Under the pieces are notes generated by a model. It was not told where the DNA came from, did no database searches, and saw only the letters and a list, made by a program, of their open reading frames with translations. From Alteromonadaceae bacterium (GTDB lineage Bacteria; Pseudomonadota; Gammaproteobacteria; Enterobacterales; Alteromonadaceae), in assembly GCA_014872785.1 (NCBI GenBank), contig WKFJ01000042.1, positions 124,001-188,000 on the forward strand: DNA of 64,000 nt, read 5' to 3'. The number at the start of each line of letters is the position of its first letter. Positions within the stretch are counted from its first letter, which is position 1. Made by a program: the position numbers and the translations under genes. This document shows positions 39,463-48,454 of the stretch, in pieces.

Positions 39463-39942
39463 TCAGTTATTGGTCTTAATGTTCTCGTACAGCATAGTGC
39501 AGGTTTTGTTGAGCGATAAGATGCGATCCGCAAGCCCCTTAATTATTTGATCTTTAATCTTATCCTTCATGCCCAAGGGAAACTTATTCATTTCTTCCTG
39601 AGTAATGCGCATCAAGATAGTATCTTCGTGAACAATAACGGTAGCCGTGCGAGCTTCATGGGTGATAAAGCTTATTTCGCCAAGGAAGGAGCCACCTTTG
39701 AGCTCGCGAATGAAGTTATTTTTCTTGTCGTAGACATCAAGGGTTCCTGACAAAATCAAATAAAAACTCTTATCATCAGGCTCGCCATAGGTCATGATTT
39801 TTTCGTGACTAGGTGCAAAGAATAACAGCTGCTCTGACTTGGCAAGACTCGCTAAATCAAACTTCGATATTCCTTCAAAAAAAGACAGTCTCGAGACGAG
39901 CTCGAGCGCTTCAATTTTCGACTGGTGCGCCAGCGGTTTCAT
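39463..39942 (-). CDS. Cyclic-nucleotide-binding domain protein without DNA-binding domain
   Basis: 159 residues from ATG 39942 (GGGAAAAGAGA upstream); a GTG at 40032 would add 30 mostly basic residues. Nearly the whole protein is one cNMP-binding fold: FFEGISKFDLASLAKSEQLLFF, DKSFYLILSGTLDVYD, and the phosphate-binding cassette FLGEISFITHEARTATV, where GE and the Arg-Thr-Ala fit the canonical E and R-[TS]-A. There is no HTH. It should bind cAMP or cGMP and act by protein contact. It is divergent from the CHASE2 cyclase (about 250 bp) and upstream of the antiporter gene on its strand. Confidence 0.85.
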   Translation of the reverse strand: MKPLAHQSKIEALELVSRLSFFEGISKFDLASLAKSEQLLFFAPSHEKIMTYGEPDDKSFYLILSGTLDVYDKKNNFIRELKGGSFLGEISFITHEARTATVIVHEDTILMRITQEEMNKFPLGMKDKIKDQIIKGLADRILSLNKTCTMLYENIKTNN

Positions 39943-40195
39943 TCTCTTTTCCCATTTATCCTTAAATTGTCTACGCTTTTGTGCCAAGCTGGTCAAAAGG
40001 TAGCGCGTTACTAGATAGTAGTCTAGTAGCACCCAGAAGCCAAAACACTATGTGGGATAAAAATATCACACTAAGAGACACCTATGTCAATCTCATTGGT
40101 TTTAGTGCAACACTCTTAAATAGAGTTAAACCATTGATTTAGAAGAGCTAATATGATTTTTTCAATATACTAGAGCATCAAACGGAACTGTAAAC

Positions 40196-42385
40196 TTGGT
40201 TAAACATATAAGGCATGAATTACCTATTAATCGGCCGGCGCTACTGAGCATCTATGCTCTACTCGTCTTCGCAGTTGGGTTCTGTTTCGATGCTTTTCTC
40301 GAAACCCGTTTTGATCCGTTTTTCCACGATGCGGCGATAGTACAAAAGGAGCGAAAAAGTTGGGAACACGTGGCAATTGTCGCGCTAGACCAAGGAGTCC
40401 CGGGTTCAGTCAGTCGCCGTCAGGCATTGCCGCTTTACGCCTTGGCTGCTAAAAATGCTTTTGAAGCAGGTGCAACAGCCGTTTTCTTAGATGCTCGATT
40501 CTACGAATATGACACCCGCGCCAACTACACTCAATGCGTCGAAAGTTATCAGACTTTTCCAGTTGCAAATACATTTAAATGGCTTCCAGCCACCCAAATT
40601 ACCCCATTTAGTTTGTTGACCCAAGAACAGTTTGAGCGCTTTTTTATTGCTAAACCTGCGTTTCATAATGATGATGCTTTCACAAGCCTCACCTTGTTGC
40701 AAAGTTATTTTGGTGAAACTCTTTTGCCCCTCGATTTTTTCGAAGAGCAGAATAATATAAATGCGCTGCATCGACTAATCGCCGATGCCAGTGTGCACCG
40801 CAGATCTGAAGGCGCATTTAACGCCTCGTTTCGTTGGATGAATATGCAGCCCGAAGCAGTCATCCCCAAATTAACGGCTTTACACAACAGACAATTAGGC
40901 GTGACGCAAGACTACGAAGCCGCAATAGAGCAATGTGATGGTAAGTCTTGCCAGCGTGTCCGTTTTTCAGCACCGAAAAATCAGTTTTTACCAGCCCCTT
41001 CCTTTCCTATCATCCCTGTCAGCGAACTTGCAGCCTGTGACACACTGCACAACGAAATAGAGTTCGGCCAGATAAAGCACAGCGAATTATTAAAAGACAA
41101 GATCGTTATTTTACAAATGACCGAACCCGCTGAGGCGACAGACATTAAGGTCACTCCAATGATGTCCGCACTTGGGTCGCCCAATCAATTTGTCTCCGGA
41201 CCACAGTTTCTTGCCGATTCATTGGAAACTCAACTACAACAAGATGCTCCGGTCAGGCCAAGCTCCCTATGGCGCTGGCTGCTTTTAGGGTGCATCGCGG
41301 CGATAAGCGTCTTTGGTGCTGCTCAGCTTAGAATTTCACTGATTTACACTATGCCCTTGTTTACCCTCATCTCAGTGTGGGGATTGTGTTTTATAAACGA
41401 TACAGTGCAATTGTGGCCGGTGATGGCGAGTTTGATGACATGTGTATTGGGTAATGCGTTAGTACTAGCTACTCATATCTCAATGGGAACCGCCAAAAGT
41501 AAATTGGTGGCTCAATATATGCCGCAACAAATCCGCAGTTTACTGCTCAAAAGCGGTAGCAGCGGCAACTTTATGCACAGGCGTATAGATGCTGTCATCT
41601 TAATGAGTGACATCGCCAAATATTCAAATGTCACAAGTGAACTTGAAGCCCCCGCCTATGTATTTCAAATGCTGAATCTGTATTTTGAGGACACGACGTT
41701 AACGACGCAGCAGCAATTTAACGGCTGGCTAGAATCCTATGTTGGCGATCTAGTCTGCTTTTATTGGCCGGTGGTGGGAGAAACTCTACTGAAAGAGCAA
41801 CAAAAGTTGGCATTGCAAGCGGCGGTGGATATGAGTCAAAGGCAACAAGATTTTTTTTCTAGCTTAGAAGCTAATCCCGCCCTGGATATCAATAAAGCAA
41901 GTTTAGAGAAAATATCGTCCATGATAGGAGCCGGTATTGGTTTAACAAGTGGTGAAGTTATGATGGGTAACTTGGGACCTGAAAACGGGATTCAGAAGTT
42001 TGGCTGCTTGGGCGATCCACTCAACCTTGCATCACGTGTAGAAAGCCTTACACGCCACTTTTCTTCCGATATTCTAATTACCGAAGAACTCGTGGAGCCT
42101 GCGTTGGAATTGAATTTAAAACTGCGCAAAGTCGCTCGCGTTGTCGTTAAAGGTCGCCTTGAGCCAGTTACGCTCTATGGATTAGGAATCCAATCAGATA
42201 TGCTATTTGATCAAAGCCTCGTCGCATCTTGGGAAAACTGGTACGCATCAACTGTTGGCAATATCAGCGGTGTCGTTGATTCATGCCCTGAACAATTTAC
42301 TCGCGATCACGATACCATTTTGCAATGGTTGCGCCAGGACTTATACGATCCCCAAATTGATGCCTTTATCCTCAAAGACAAATAG
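40196..42385 (+). CDS. CHASE2-domain class III adenylate/guanylate cyclase
   Basis: 729 residues from TTG 40196; an in-frame stop (TGA 40154) leaves no ATG upstream. A first membrane helix (about 15-30) is followed by a periplasmic CHASE2 sensor (to about 350), three more helices (about 360-430) and a cytoplasmic class III cyclase domain. Metal ligands Asp472 (LMSDIAKYS) and Asp518 (YVGDLVCFYW) and transition-state Asn610 and Arg614 (DPLNLASRVE) are present. The usual purine-specifying Lys is Ser514, and the Asp/Thr position is Gly603, so the substrate is uncertain. Tpsa begins 176 bp downstream on the same strand. Confidence 0.88.
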   Translation: MVKHIRHELPINRPALLSIYALLVFAVGFCFDAFLETRFDPFFHDAAIVQKERKSWEHVAIVALDQGVPGSVSRRQALPLYALAAKNAFEAGATAVFLDARFYEYDTRANYTQCVESYQTFPVANTFKWLPATQITPFSLLTQEQFERFFIAKPAFHNDDAFTSLTLLQSYFGETLLPLDFFEEQNNINALHRLIADASVHRRSEGAFNASFRWMNMQPEAVIPKLTALHNRQLGVTQDYEAAIEQCDGKSCQRVRFSAPKNQFLPAPSFPIIPVSELAACDTLHNEIEFGQIKHSELLKDKIVILQMTEPAEATDIKVTPMMSALGSPNQFVSGPQFLADSLETQLQQDAPVRPSSLWRWLLLGCIAAISVFGAAQLRISLIYTMPLFTLISVWGLCFINDTVQLWPVMASLMTCVLGNALVLATHISMGTAKSKLVAQYMPQQIRSLLLKSGSSGNFMHRRIDAVILMSDIAKYSNVTSELEAPAYVFQMLNLYFEDTTLTTQQQFNGWLESYVGDLVCFYWPVVGETLLKEQQKLALQAAVDMSQRQQDFFSSLEANPALDINKASLEKISSMIGAGIGLTSGEVMMGNLGPENGIQKFGCLGDPLNLASRVESLTRHFSSDILITEELVEPALELNLKLRKVARVVVKGRLEPVTLYGLGIQSDMLFDQSLVASWENWYASTVGNISGVVDSCPEQFTRDHDTILQWLRQDLYDPQIDAFILKDK

Positions 42386-42462
42386 TCTGACACCGGAAGA
42401 GCAGCAATTATGCAAAGCTTTCTACCACAAACCTATTGCGCACACCTTTTTTTATTCTTTTA

Positions 42463-42483
42463 GCATGAGAAAACATGCGTTTT
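42463..42483 (+). terminator. Weak hairpin with T-run after the cyclase
   Basis: GCATG, AGAAAA loop, CATGC, then GTTTT, 78 nt after the cyclase stop. Only a 5-bp stem, so readthrough into tpsA is possible. Confidence 0.3.
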
Positions 42484-42561
42484 GCTTGTTCAAAAGGTTT
42501 CTCCACATATACTTTAGTATTAGTAATTTATTAACTTGGCGACCCTGTTGAAGCGCTAAAA

Positions 42562-45500
42562 ATGACATTGAAAAAGCTCAGAAGAAACCAACTTCTAATA
42601 TCAAAAATTAGCAGTGCAATTGCACTTTCAATGGGCATTGTTGGTTTCGCACAAGGGCAGGTCGTAACTGACGGAACGGTGGGAGACCAACAACAGCTTC
42701 AAGGACCCAATTTTCGCATTCATGAGAGTTTGGGCAGCCGAGCGGGTAATAACCTTTTTCACAGCTTTAGCACCTTTAATATTTTCTCGGGAGAAAGTGC
42801 GCTTTTCACCGGTAGTGCCGACATTGAAAATGTTATAAGCCGAGTTACCGGTAACGATGCCAGTGTCATCCAAGGCTTGCTTAAAAGTGAAGTCGGCAAT
42901 GCTGATTTCTTTTTTATCAATCCTAATGGCGTCATCTTTGGAGAAGGTGCCAAAGTCGATGTACCCGCCGCATTTCATGTCAGTACCGCACAAACCTTGA
43001 TATTCAATGATGGTAGCCAATTTAGCAGCGACTTAGACCAGTCTAGTAGCCTATCTGTGGCGCCCCCCGAAAGCTTTGGCTTTGTTGGCGCAAGCTTAGG
43101 CAAAATCGTTTTCGAAAATAGTAATATTAAGCTGGATACCGGTGGAACCAGCTCGTTTAGCGCATCTGATATTGAAATCAAAAGCAGTGAAGTAAAACAC
43201 GATGGCGGCAAAGTGTCATTTGTCGCAGTAGGCTCGGACGATGCAACATTGTCAGTTAGACAGGAGCTCTATACCGGCAACGGCAGCATAGAAATCAAAA
43301 ATAGCGACATTAAAGTCGAAGGTGAGGGCGAAAACGAACTCCAAATTTTGAGCAAAGACGTTGAAATCAAAGACAGCTTCCTATCTGTTGTGAATGATGG
43401 TGCTGACGATAACGAATCCGGGTTACACGTAAACGCCGACAAAATCGAAATAAAAGACAGTCATGTATCGCTTGCAACCACTGGCGCCGGTAGTTCCGGC
43501 TCTATTAATATTACTGCGAATAGCCTGGAATTAAAAAGCGCTAGCGACGGTACTGGTACGCGCCTTTCAATTGAATCTCGCTCTGATTCGGGACAAGCAG
43601 GTGATATCAATTTAACGATAAACAACGAATTAACGCTCGGTAGCAATACTGAGGTAATCAATCAGGTGCGTTTCGGTGGCCAAGGTGGTGATATCAATAT
43701 CACCGCAGGTAGTCTTTCAATAGACACTGGTACCTCAGCTGCCTCGTCTAGCCTTTCTACCTTTACCGACGGAGACGGCGATGCAGGAGATATTGTCCTC
43801 AATATAAATGGGGCGATTGAACTGATAGGTAATGCACAAATTAACGCCAGTACACTGGGTAACGGTGATGCTGGTGATGTCGTTATTAACGCCAATTCCA
43901 TGCTGATTGAAGAAAATGAGAACACCAGAGACATCGAAGAACTCGTCGGTATCCAGAGCCTAAGTGGACTGCAAACAGAAATAGCTAATGCTCCGCAGGG
44001 CAATTCTGGCTCTATCACTATTAACCTAGCCGAAGATCTGACCTTATTAAATGGCGGGCAGATAGTATCAATTACCGTTGGCGATGGTAACTCAGGCGAT
44101 ATTATCATCAACGCCCAAAATCTGGTTCTGGACAGCGGCGAAGAACGCGAGCGCAATGTCATTGGCAGCAATACACTAGGCCCCACTGCTTCGGGTGATG
44201 CAGGCGACATTTATATAAATGTTAGCGAAGACTTTGAGATGTTTGGCAACACGTTTGTTACCACGGGTTCGGTTAGTGAAGGCAATGCGGGTAATATGCA
44301 AATTCGCGCCGGTAACCTACTCATGCTGGGTAATGGCGGTCGTTCAGCAGCAGGCATTAATAGTTCTACCGAAGGCCCCTTTTCAAGTGGTAACGCAGGT
44401 TCAATAGATATCCGGGTATCAGGTCAACTGGTCATGCAAGCAGGTGCTAACATCACCTCCGACACCTCCAACAATGGTGACGCTGGTGACGTCTATATCG
44501 AAGCGGCCAGTATTTCTATGTCGGCAGATCCAGACTTAGAAGATACCGGCATTAGTAGCAGTTCAACCATGCTTGACCCAGAAGACATTGTGGAGTTCAT
44601 CTTTGACAATATTGCAAACGAAGCTGCGTCTGGCGTTAGCTTTGAAGAAGTTGCACAGTTTGTTGCTGCTATTTTTACCGCTCAAATCGACCTGATTGAC
44701 CCAGAAGCGATTGTTGAATTTGTGAACAATCAATTCGACGGTACACCACCCCAAGACTTAGATATCAATGAAGTAGCCTCTTATATCAGCAACGCACTAA
44801 CTAGTGGCAATGCAGGGGATGTTACCCTAAAAGTGGCTGGGGATATCATAATGCAGGGTGATGTTGGCATTGCCACCGAAGGCGAGAGCAGAGGTAATGC
44901 CGGCAATATCGTGATCGAAGCTGACTCACTTATTATGCGTGGTGGCGAATTGGAGAGTAAAGCCGAAGGCGAGTTTCTCAGCGCCGGCACGGCAGGTGAT
45001 ATTAGTATTCAGTTGTCTGGCAAACTCGACATGACTGATGGCGCGCAAATCGCTTCTAATTCAATAAATGGCCTAGATGCAGGCGACGTATCTATTAGCG
45101 CCAACGAAATTGAGATGCAGGGCTTCGGACGCAGTGGTGAGTTTTCAGAAATCACTAGCTCGGCGGCTCTGACACAAGGCAATGCGGGTAATATTTCCCT
45201 TACCGTAACCGGCGACATAAAGATGACCGACGGCGCCAATATTGTCTCAGACAGCATCTACGCTGGTCAGGCCGGCATTATCAATATTAGCGCGAATAAT
45301 CTCGAGCTCAATGGTAATGGCCTGCCAACTCGCATATCCAGCACATCAATAAATGCCGAAGGTGATGCGGGCAACATAAATATTAAAGTGGCAGGTGATT
45401 TATCACTTATCAATGGCGGCCAAATCACATCAAGCACACTCGCTTCAGCAGGCAACGCAGGTACAGTTAATATTGCTACCAATAGTTTGTACATCGACGG

Positions 45501-46776
45501 ACAAGGCAACGATTCACTTAGCGCCTATTTACGTTATCTGGAATTACAACTTGCAGATGAGTTCGACGAGTTACCCGACGAATTCGAGGTGCTGCCGGAA
45601 GACGAAGGAGAACTGCTACTCCTAAGTTCATTTATAGACGTGCAACGAACGGGGTTACTGACTACAGGAATTGAGAGTAGTTCTAGCTATGACGCGCTCG
45701 GTGATGCTGGGGTCATTAATATCACGGCGAACGATATCCAAATCAAGGACAGTGGCGTCATCAATACCAGCTCTGATACAACGGGTAATGCTGGCAATAT
45801 TTCAATTCTTACCGAACGTCTTGATATCAATGAGAACCAAGAGTCACTTTCCGTTCAGCGAGCGGGCATATACAGTAGCGTAGGTTCAACTGGCAGTGGT
45901 TCTGTGGGCACAATTTACATTGAGGCAACTGATCAAATTAAACTGCAAGAAGGGATTATCACTATAGATTCTCAGGCGAGAAACACCGCTGGAGATACGG
46001 TCGGTAACATCACCATCAAAGCCAAAGATTTACTCGTGCTAAATGGGGCTGAAATCAGTTCACAAAGCAAAGGGGCTACGGCGGCGAGCAACATTGAGCT
46101 AGACGCCACCGGCACGTTTCAACTTATTGGCGCACAAATTAGCACATCCGCTGAAGATGCGGATGCCGGTTTTATTTCACTTAATGCCGACGAAATTTTC
46201 ATTACCCGTAGTGTAATGACTACCTCGGTATCCGGTGACGGCAATGGCGGAAATATCGATATTGGTTCGCGATTTATCGTGTTAGATACAGGTTTTATTC
46301 AAGGCAACACCGGTGGAGACAACTTCAGTGGCGGTAACATCAATATTGGTAGTTTTTATCTCATCGTCGAAAATCAAAACTTAATCGCGAACAATGATAC
46401 CCGCCAAGTGTTCTCTCCAGATTCAGGTAACAGTGTAATTCAAGCGGCAGCACCTGATGGCGTGAGTGGAAATATCAACATTGGCGCGCTCGAATTCGAT
46501 TTAAGTGGGGAACTGGCCGTGTTTAATACGGAATTACTTAACCTTAATCCACTGCAAAACAATCCTTGCCAAACTTCTAGTAGCAGTTCTTTAGGCTTAT
46601 CTGGTAAAGGAGGCGAACCACTAAGAGCAAAATCATTGGATGCTTTGCTGCTAGATGAAAATCAAATTAAGCTTCGCTTAATTGACAATACCCTGTCTAA
46701 TGAAAACGGTGCCAACAATAACCTACCACCGCTCGATACCTGCTTTACTCAGAAAGGAACACATAATGTTCTGTAA
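42562..46776 (+). CDS. Two-partner secretion exoprotein (TpsA), filamentous haemagglutinin-type beta-helix
   Basis: 1404 residues. A signal peptide (cleavage near GQ-34) is followed by a TPS domain (about 35-170) with the family landmark N120-P-N-G in FFFINPNGVIFGEG. From about 200 to 1310 the chain is a right-handed beta-helix made of degenerate repeats with SGNAGDIxI-type turns. Two acidic, non-repeat stretches interrupt it at about 672-746 and 983-1040. The C-terminal region holds two Cys (1336 and 1394) 58 residues apart. It lacks the extended ESPR signal. It is probably displayed on or released from the cell surface by the downstream TpsB, whose gene overlaps it by 11 nt. Confidence 0.92.
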   Translation: MTLKKLRRNQLLISKISSAIALSMGIVGFAQGQVVTDGTVGDQQQLQGPNFRIHESLGSRAGNNLFHSFSTFNIFSGESALFTGSADIENVISRVTGNDASVIQGLLKSEVGNADFFFINPNGVIFGEGAKVDVPAAFHVSTAQTLIFNDGSQFSSDLDQSSSLSVAPPESFGFVGASLGKIVFENSNIKLDTGGTSSFSASDIEIKSSEVKHDGGKVSFVAVGSDDATLSVRQELYTGNGSIEIKNSDIKVEGEGENELQILSKDVEIKDSFLSVVNDGADDNESGLHVNADKIEIKDSHVSLATTGAGSSGSINITANSLELKSASDGTGTRLSIESRSDSGQAGDINLTINNELTLGSNTEVINQVRFGGQGGDINITAGSLSIDTGTSAASSSLSTFTDGDGDAGDIVLNINGAIELIGNAQINASTLGNGDAGDVVINANSMLIEENENTRDIEELVGIQSLSGLQTEIANAPQGNSGSITINLAEDLTLLNGGQIVSITVGDGNSGDIIINAQNLVLDSGEERERNVIGSNTLGPTASGDAGDIYINVSEDFEMFGNTFVTTGSVSEGNAGNMQIRAGNLLMLGNGGRSAAGINSSTEGPFSSGNAGSIDIRVSGQLVMQAGANITSDTSNNGDAGDVYIEAASISMSADPDLEDTGISSSSTMLDPEDIVEFIFDNIANEAASGVSFEEVAQFVAAIFTAQIDLIDPEAIVEFVNNQFDGTPPQDLDINEVASYISNALTSGNAGDVTLKVAGDIIMQGDVGIATEGESRGNAGNIVIEADSLIMRGGELESKAEGEFLSAGTAGDISIQLSGKLDMTDGAQIASNSINGLDAGDVSISANEIEMQGFGRSGEFSEITSSAALTQGNAGNISLTVTGDIKMTDGANIVSDSIYAGQAGIINISANNLELNGNGLPTRISSTSINAEGDAGNINIKVAGDLSLINGGQITSSTLASAGNAGTVNIATNSLYIDGQGNDSLSAYLRYLELQLADEFDELPDEFEVLPEDEGELLLLSSFIDVQRTGLLTTGIESSSSYDALGDAGVINITANDIQIKDSGVINTSSDTTGNAGNISILTERLDINENQESLSVQRAGIYSSVGSTGSGSVGTIYIEATDQIKLQEGIITIDSQARNTAGDTVGNITIKAKDLLVLNGAEISSQSKGATAASNIELDATGTFQLIGAQISTSAEDADAGFISLNADEIFITRSVMTTSVSGDGNGGNIDIGSRFIVLDTGFIQGNTGGDNFSGGNINIGSFYLIVENQNLIANNDTRQVFSPDSGNSVIQAAAPDGVSGNINIGALEFDLSGELAVFNTELLNLNPLQNNPCQTSSSSSLGLSGKGGEPLRAKSLDALLLDENQIKLRLIDNTLSNENGANNNLPPLDTCFTQKGTHNVL

Positions 46777-48454
46777 GGCGGTGCTGCGTTCCACTGTATT
46801 TAGCATTTGTTTTGTTTGGTCGTATTCGGCGCATGCGCAAGAAGCTCTGCAAAGTTTAGAACGCACACGCCCAGCGATTCCAGACTATGTCGAAACCGAA
46901 AAAACTAGCGACTTTGAATTGCCTAAAGCTCGTCCTCCCATTAGTCAAAACAATAATGGCGCTCCGAGTTTTCTGCTACAAGCGATCAAATACCAAGGCA
47001 ATAGTGTTTATAGCGATGCTGAACTAAATCAAGTTGTACAAGACAAACTGCAACAGCAGGTGACGTTGGGCGATCTAGAGGAACTTCGCCTTCGAATAAC
47101 GAATTTGTACATTAAAAATGGCTACATTAATTCTGGTGCCGTCTTACCTGAACAATCTATTCGCGATGGCATTGTTACCATTGAAATTGTCGAAGGTAAA
47201 TTAACTGAAATTGAGCTCAGCGGTAATCTAGGTTTATCTGATGATTACATCATTTCACGATTAGTTACGGATCCAAACGCCGTATTTAACCTGCCGGCTT
47301 TCCAAGAGGAATCCCAGCTATTACTCAGTGACCCGCTAATAAATAAACTAAACGGCCAATTTGTACCCAGTGAGCACTTGGGGCAAAGTAAATTAAAACT
47401 GCAGGTAGAAAGGGCTAAGAGCCATAGTGTAGATTTTCAGACCGATAACTATGGCTCCGCCAGTAGCGGCGAAACCCAGGGTTCACTCTCTTTGCAAACC
47501 CTTAATTTGAGTGGTGCCGGCGATAGTCTATATCTGAAACTAAGAAAGCGCGAAGGCGCTATAGGTGCCGAACTCGATTATGCGCGCCCATTAAATAGTA
47601 GTACTAGCAATATTGGCGTGCGACTTGGGTACAATGATACCGAGGTCATTGCTGAGCAGTTACAAAGCCTAGATATTCAAAGTGATTTTAAAAGTGCTGA
47701 GGTCTATATCACCCATCCTTTGATTCGTTCATTGAAACGGCAGTTAACGCTTGGCCTGTCACTGTCCGTTCGAGAAAATCAAGGGGAATTATTGGATATT
47801 CCTTTCTCTTTTGCCGCAGGTGAACAGGACGGTTTTTCAAGAGTGGCGGCCGTCAGGATAGGACTTACTGGCATCATCAGAGACGAGAACCAAGCCTGGT
47901 CTATGTATGCCAGATATAGCCAAGGCCTTGATATGTTTAACCCAACGTTCAACCAAAACGGTTTACCGGACAACAACTTTTCCAGTTTGCTGTTGCAATT
48001 GCAATACGCTCGCCGACTCAACGACGATACCCAGTTATTGCTCAGAACAGATGCACAAATAAGTGACTCCCCCCTTTTGGCATTGGAACAAATTGCCATT
48101 GGCGGCGCCAGAACAGTGCGAGGTTACCGTGAGAACGAACTAGTGCGCGATACTGGCTACATTGTATCTGCAGAAATAGAAAGCAGTATATGGGACAACC
48201 TAGATTATTCCGGCAGACTCGGAAGCTTGCAGGCTTTTGTTTTCACCGATTACGGTGAGGGTAGTTACAAAAGAAACGTACTCGATAGTGCTAAACCTTT
48301 GCTTTCGGTTGGTGGCGGATTTCGTTGGCAGGGCTGGGACAGAGTCGAAATGGAAGTTATCTACGGCCATGCGATCCGAGAAGCACAAGAAAAAGCCGAT
48401 GAAATATTACAAGACCGCGGCATCCACTTGAGGTTAAATTGTGCGTTATTCTAG
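46766..48454 (+). CDS. Two-partner secretion transporter TpsB (ShlB/FhaC/HecB family)
   Basis: 562 residues from ATG 46766 (AAAGGAAC upstream and a signal peptide at CFVWSYSAHAQ); the longer frame from 46682 runs inside tpsA. Two POTRA domains (about 45-210: FLLQAIKYQGNSVYSDAELN; LTEIELSGNLGLSDDYIISR) are followed by a 16-strand Omp85-type barrel. The L6 loop motif VRGYRENELVRDTG, needed for transport, is intact, and the chain ends in Phe as outer membrane proteins do. It should export the upstream TpsA. It overlaps tpsA by 11 nt and the CHAT gene by 14 nt. Confidence 0.95.
   Translation: MFCKAVLRSTVFSICFVWSYSAHAQEALQSLERTRPAIPDYVETEKTSDFELPKARPPISQNNNGAPSFLLQAIKYQGNSVYSDAELNQVVQDKLQQQVTLGDLEELRLRITNLYIKNGYINSGAVLPEQSIRDGIVTIEIVEGKLTEIELSGNLGLSDDYIISRLVTDPNAVFNLPAFQEESQLLLSDPLINKLNGQFVPSEHLGQSKLKLQVERAKSHSVDFQTDNYGSASSGETQGSLSLQTLNLSGAGDSLYLKLRKREGAIGAELDYARPLNSSTSNIGVRLGYNDTEVIAEQLQSLDIQSDFKSAEVYITHPLIRSLKRQLTLGLSLSVRENQGELLDIPFSFAAGEQDGFSRVAAVRIGLTGIIRDENQAWSMYARYSQGLDMFNPTFNQNGLPDNNFSSLLLQLQYARRLNDDTQLLLRTDAQISDSPLLALEQIAIGGARTVRGYRENELVRDTGYIVSAEIESSIWDNLDYSGRLGSLQAFVFTDYGEGSYKRNVLDSAKPLLSVGGGFRWQGWDRVEMEVIYGHAIREAQEKADEILQDRGIHLRLNCALF

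Noticed and set aside
42975..45509. Series of antisense frames in tpsA
   Set aside because: They mirror the repetitive GNAGD-type codons; translated sequence is Ser/Pro/Leu-rich without domains.
42562..46776. Possible CRISPR-like or tandem DNA repeats
   Set aside because: Repeats are degenerate at the DNA level and encode beta-helix turns; there are no constant direct repeats with spacers.
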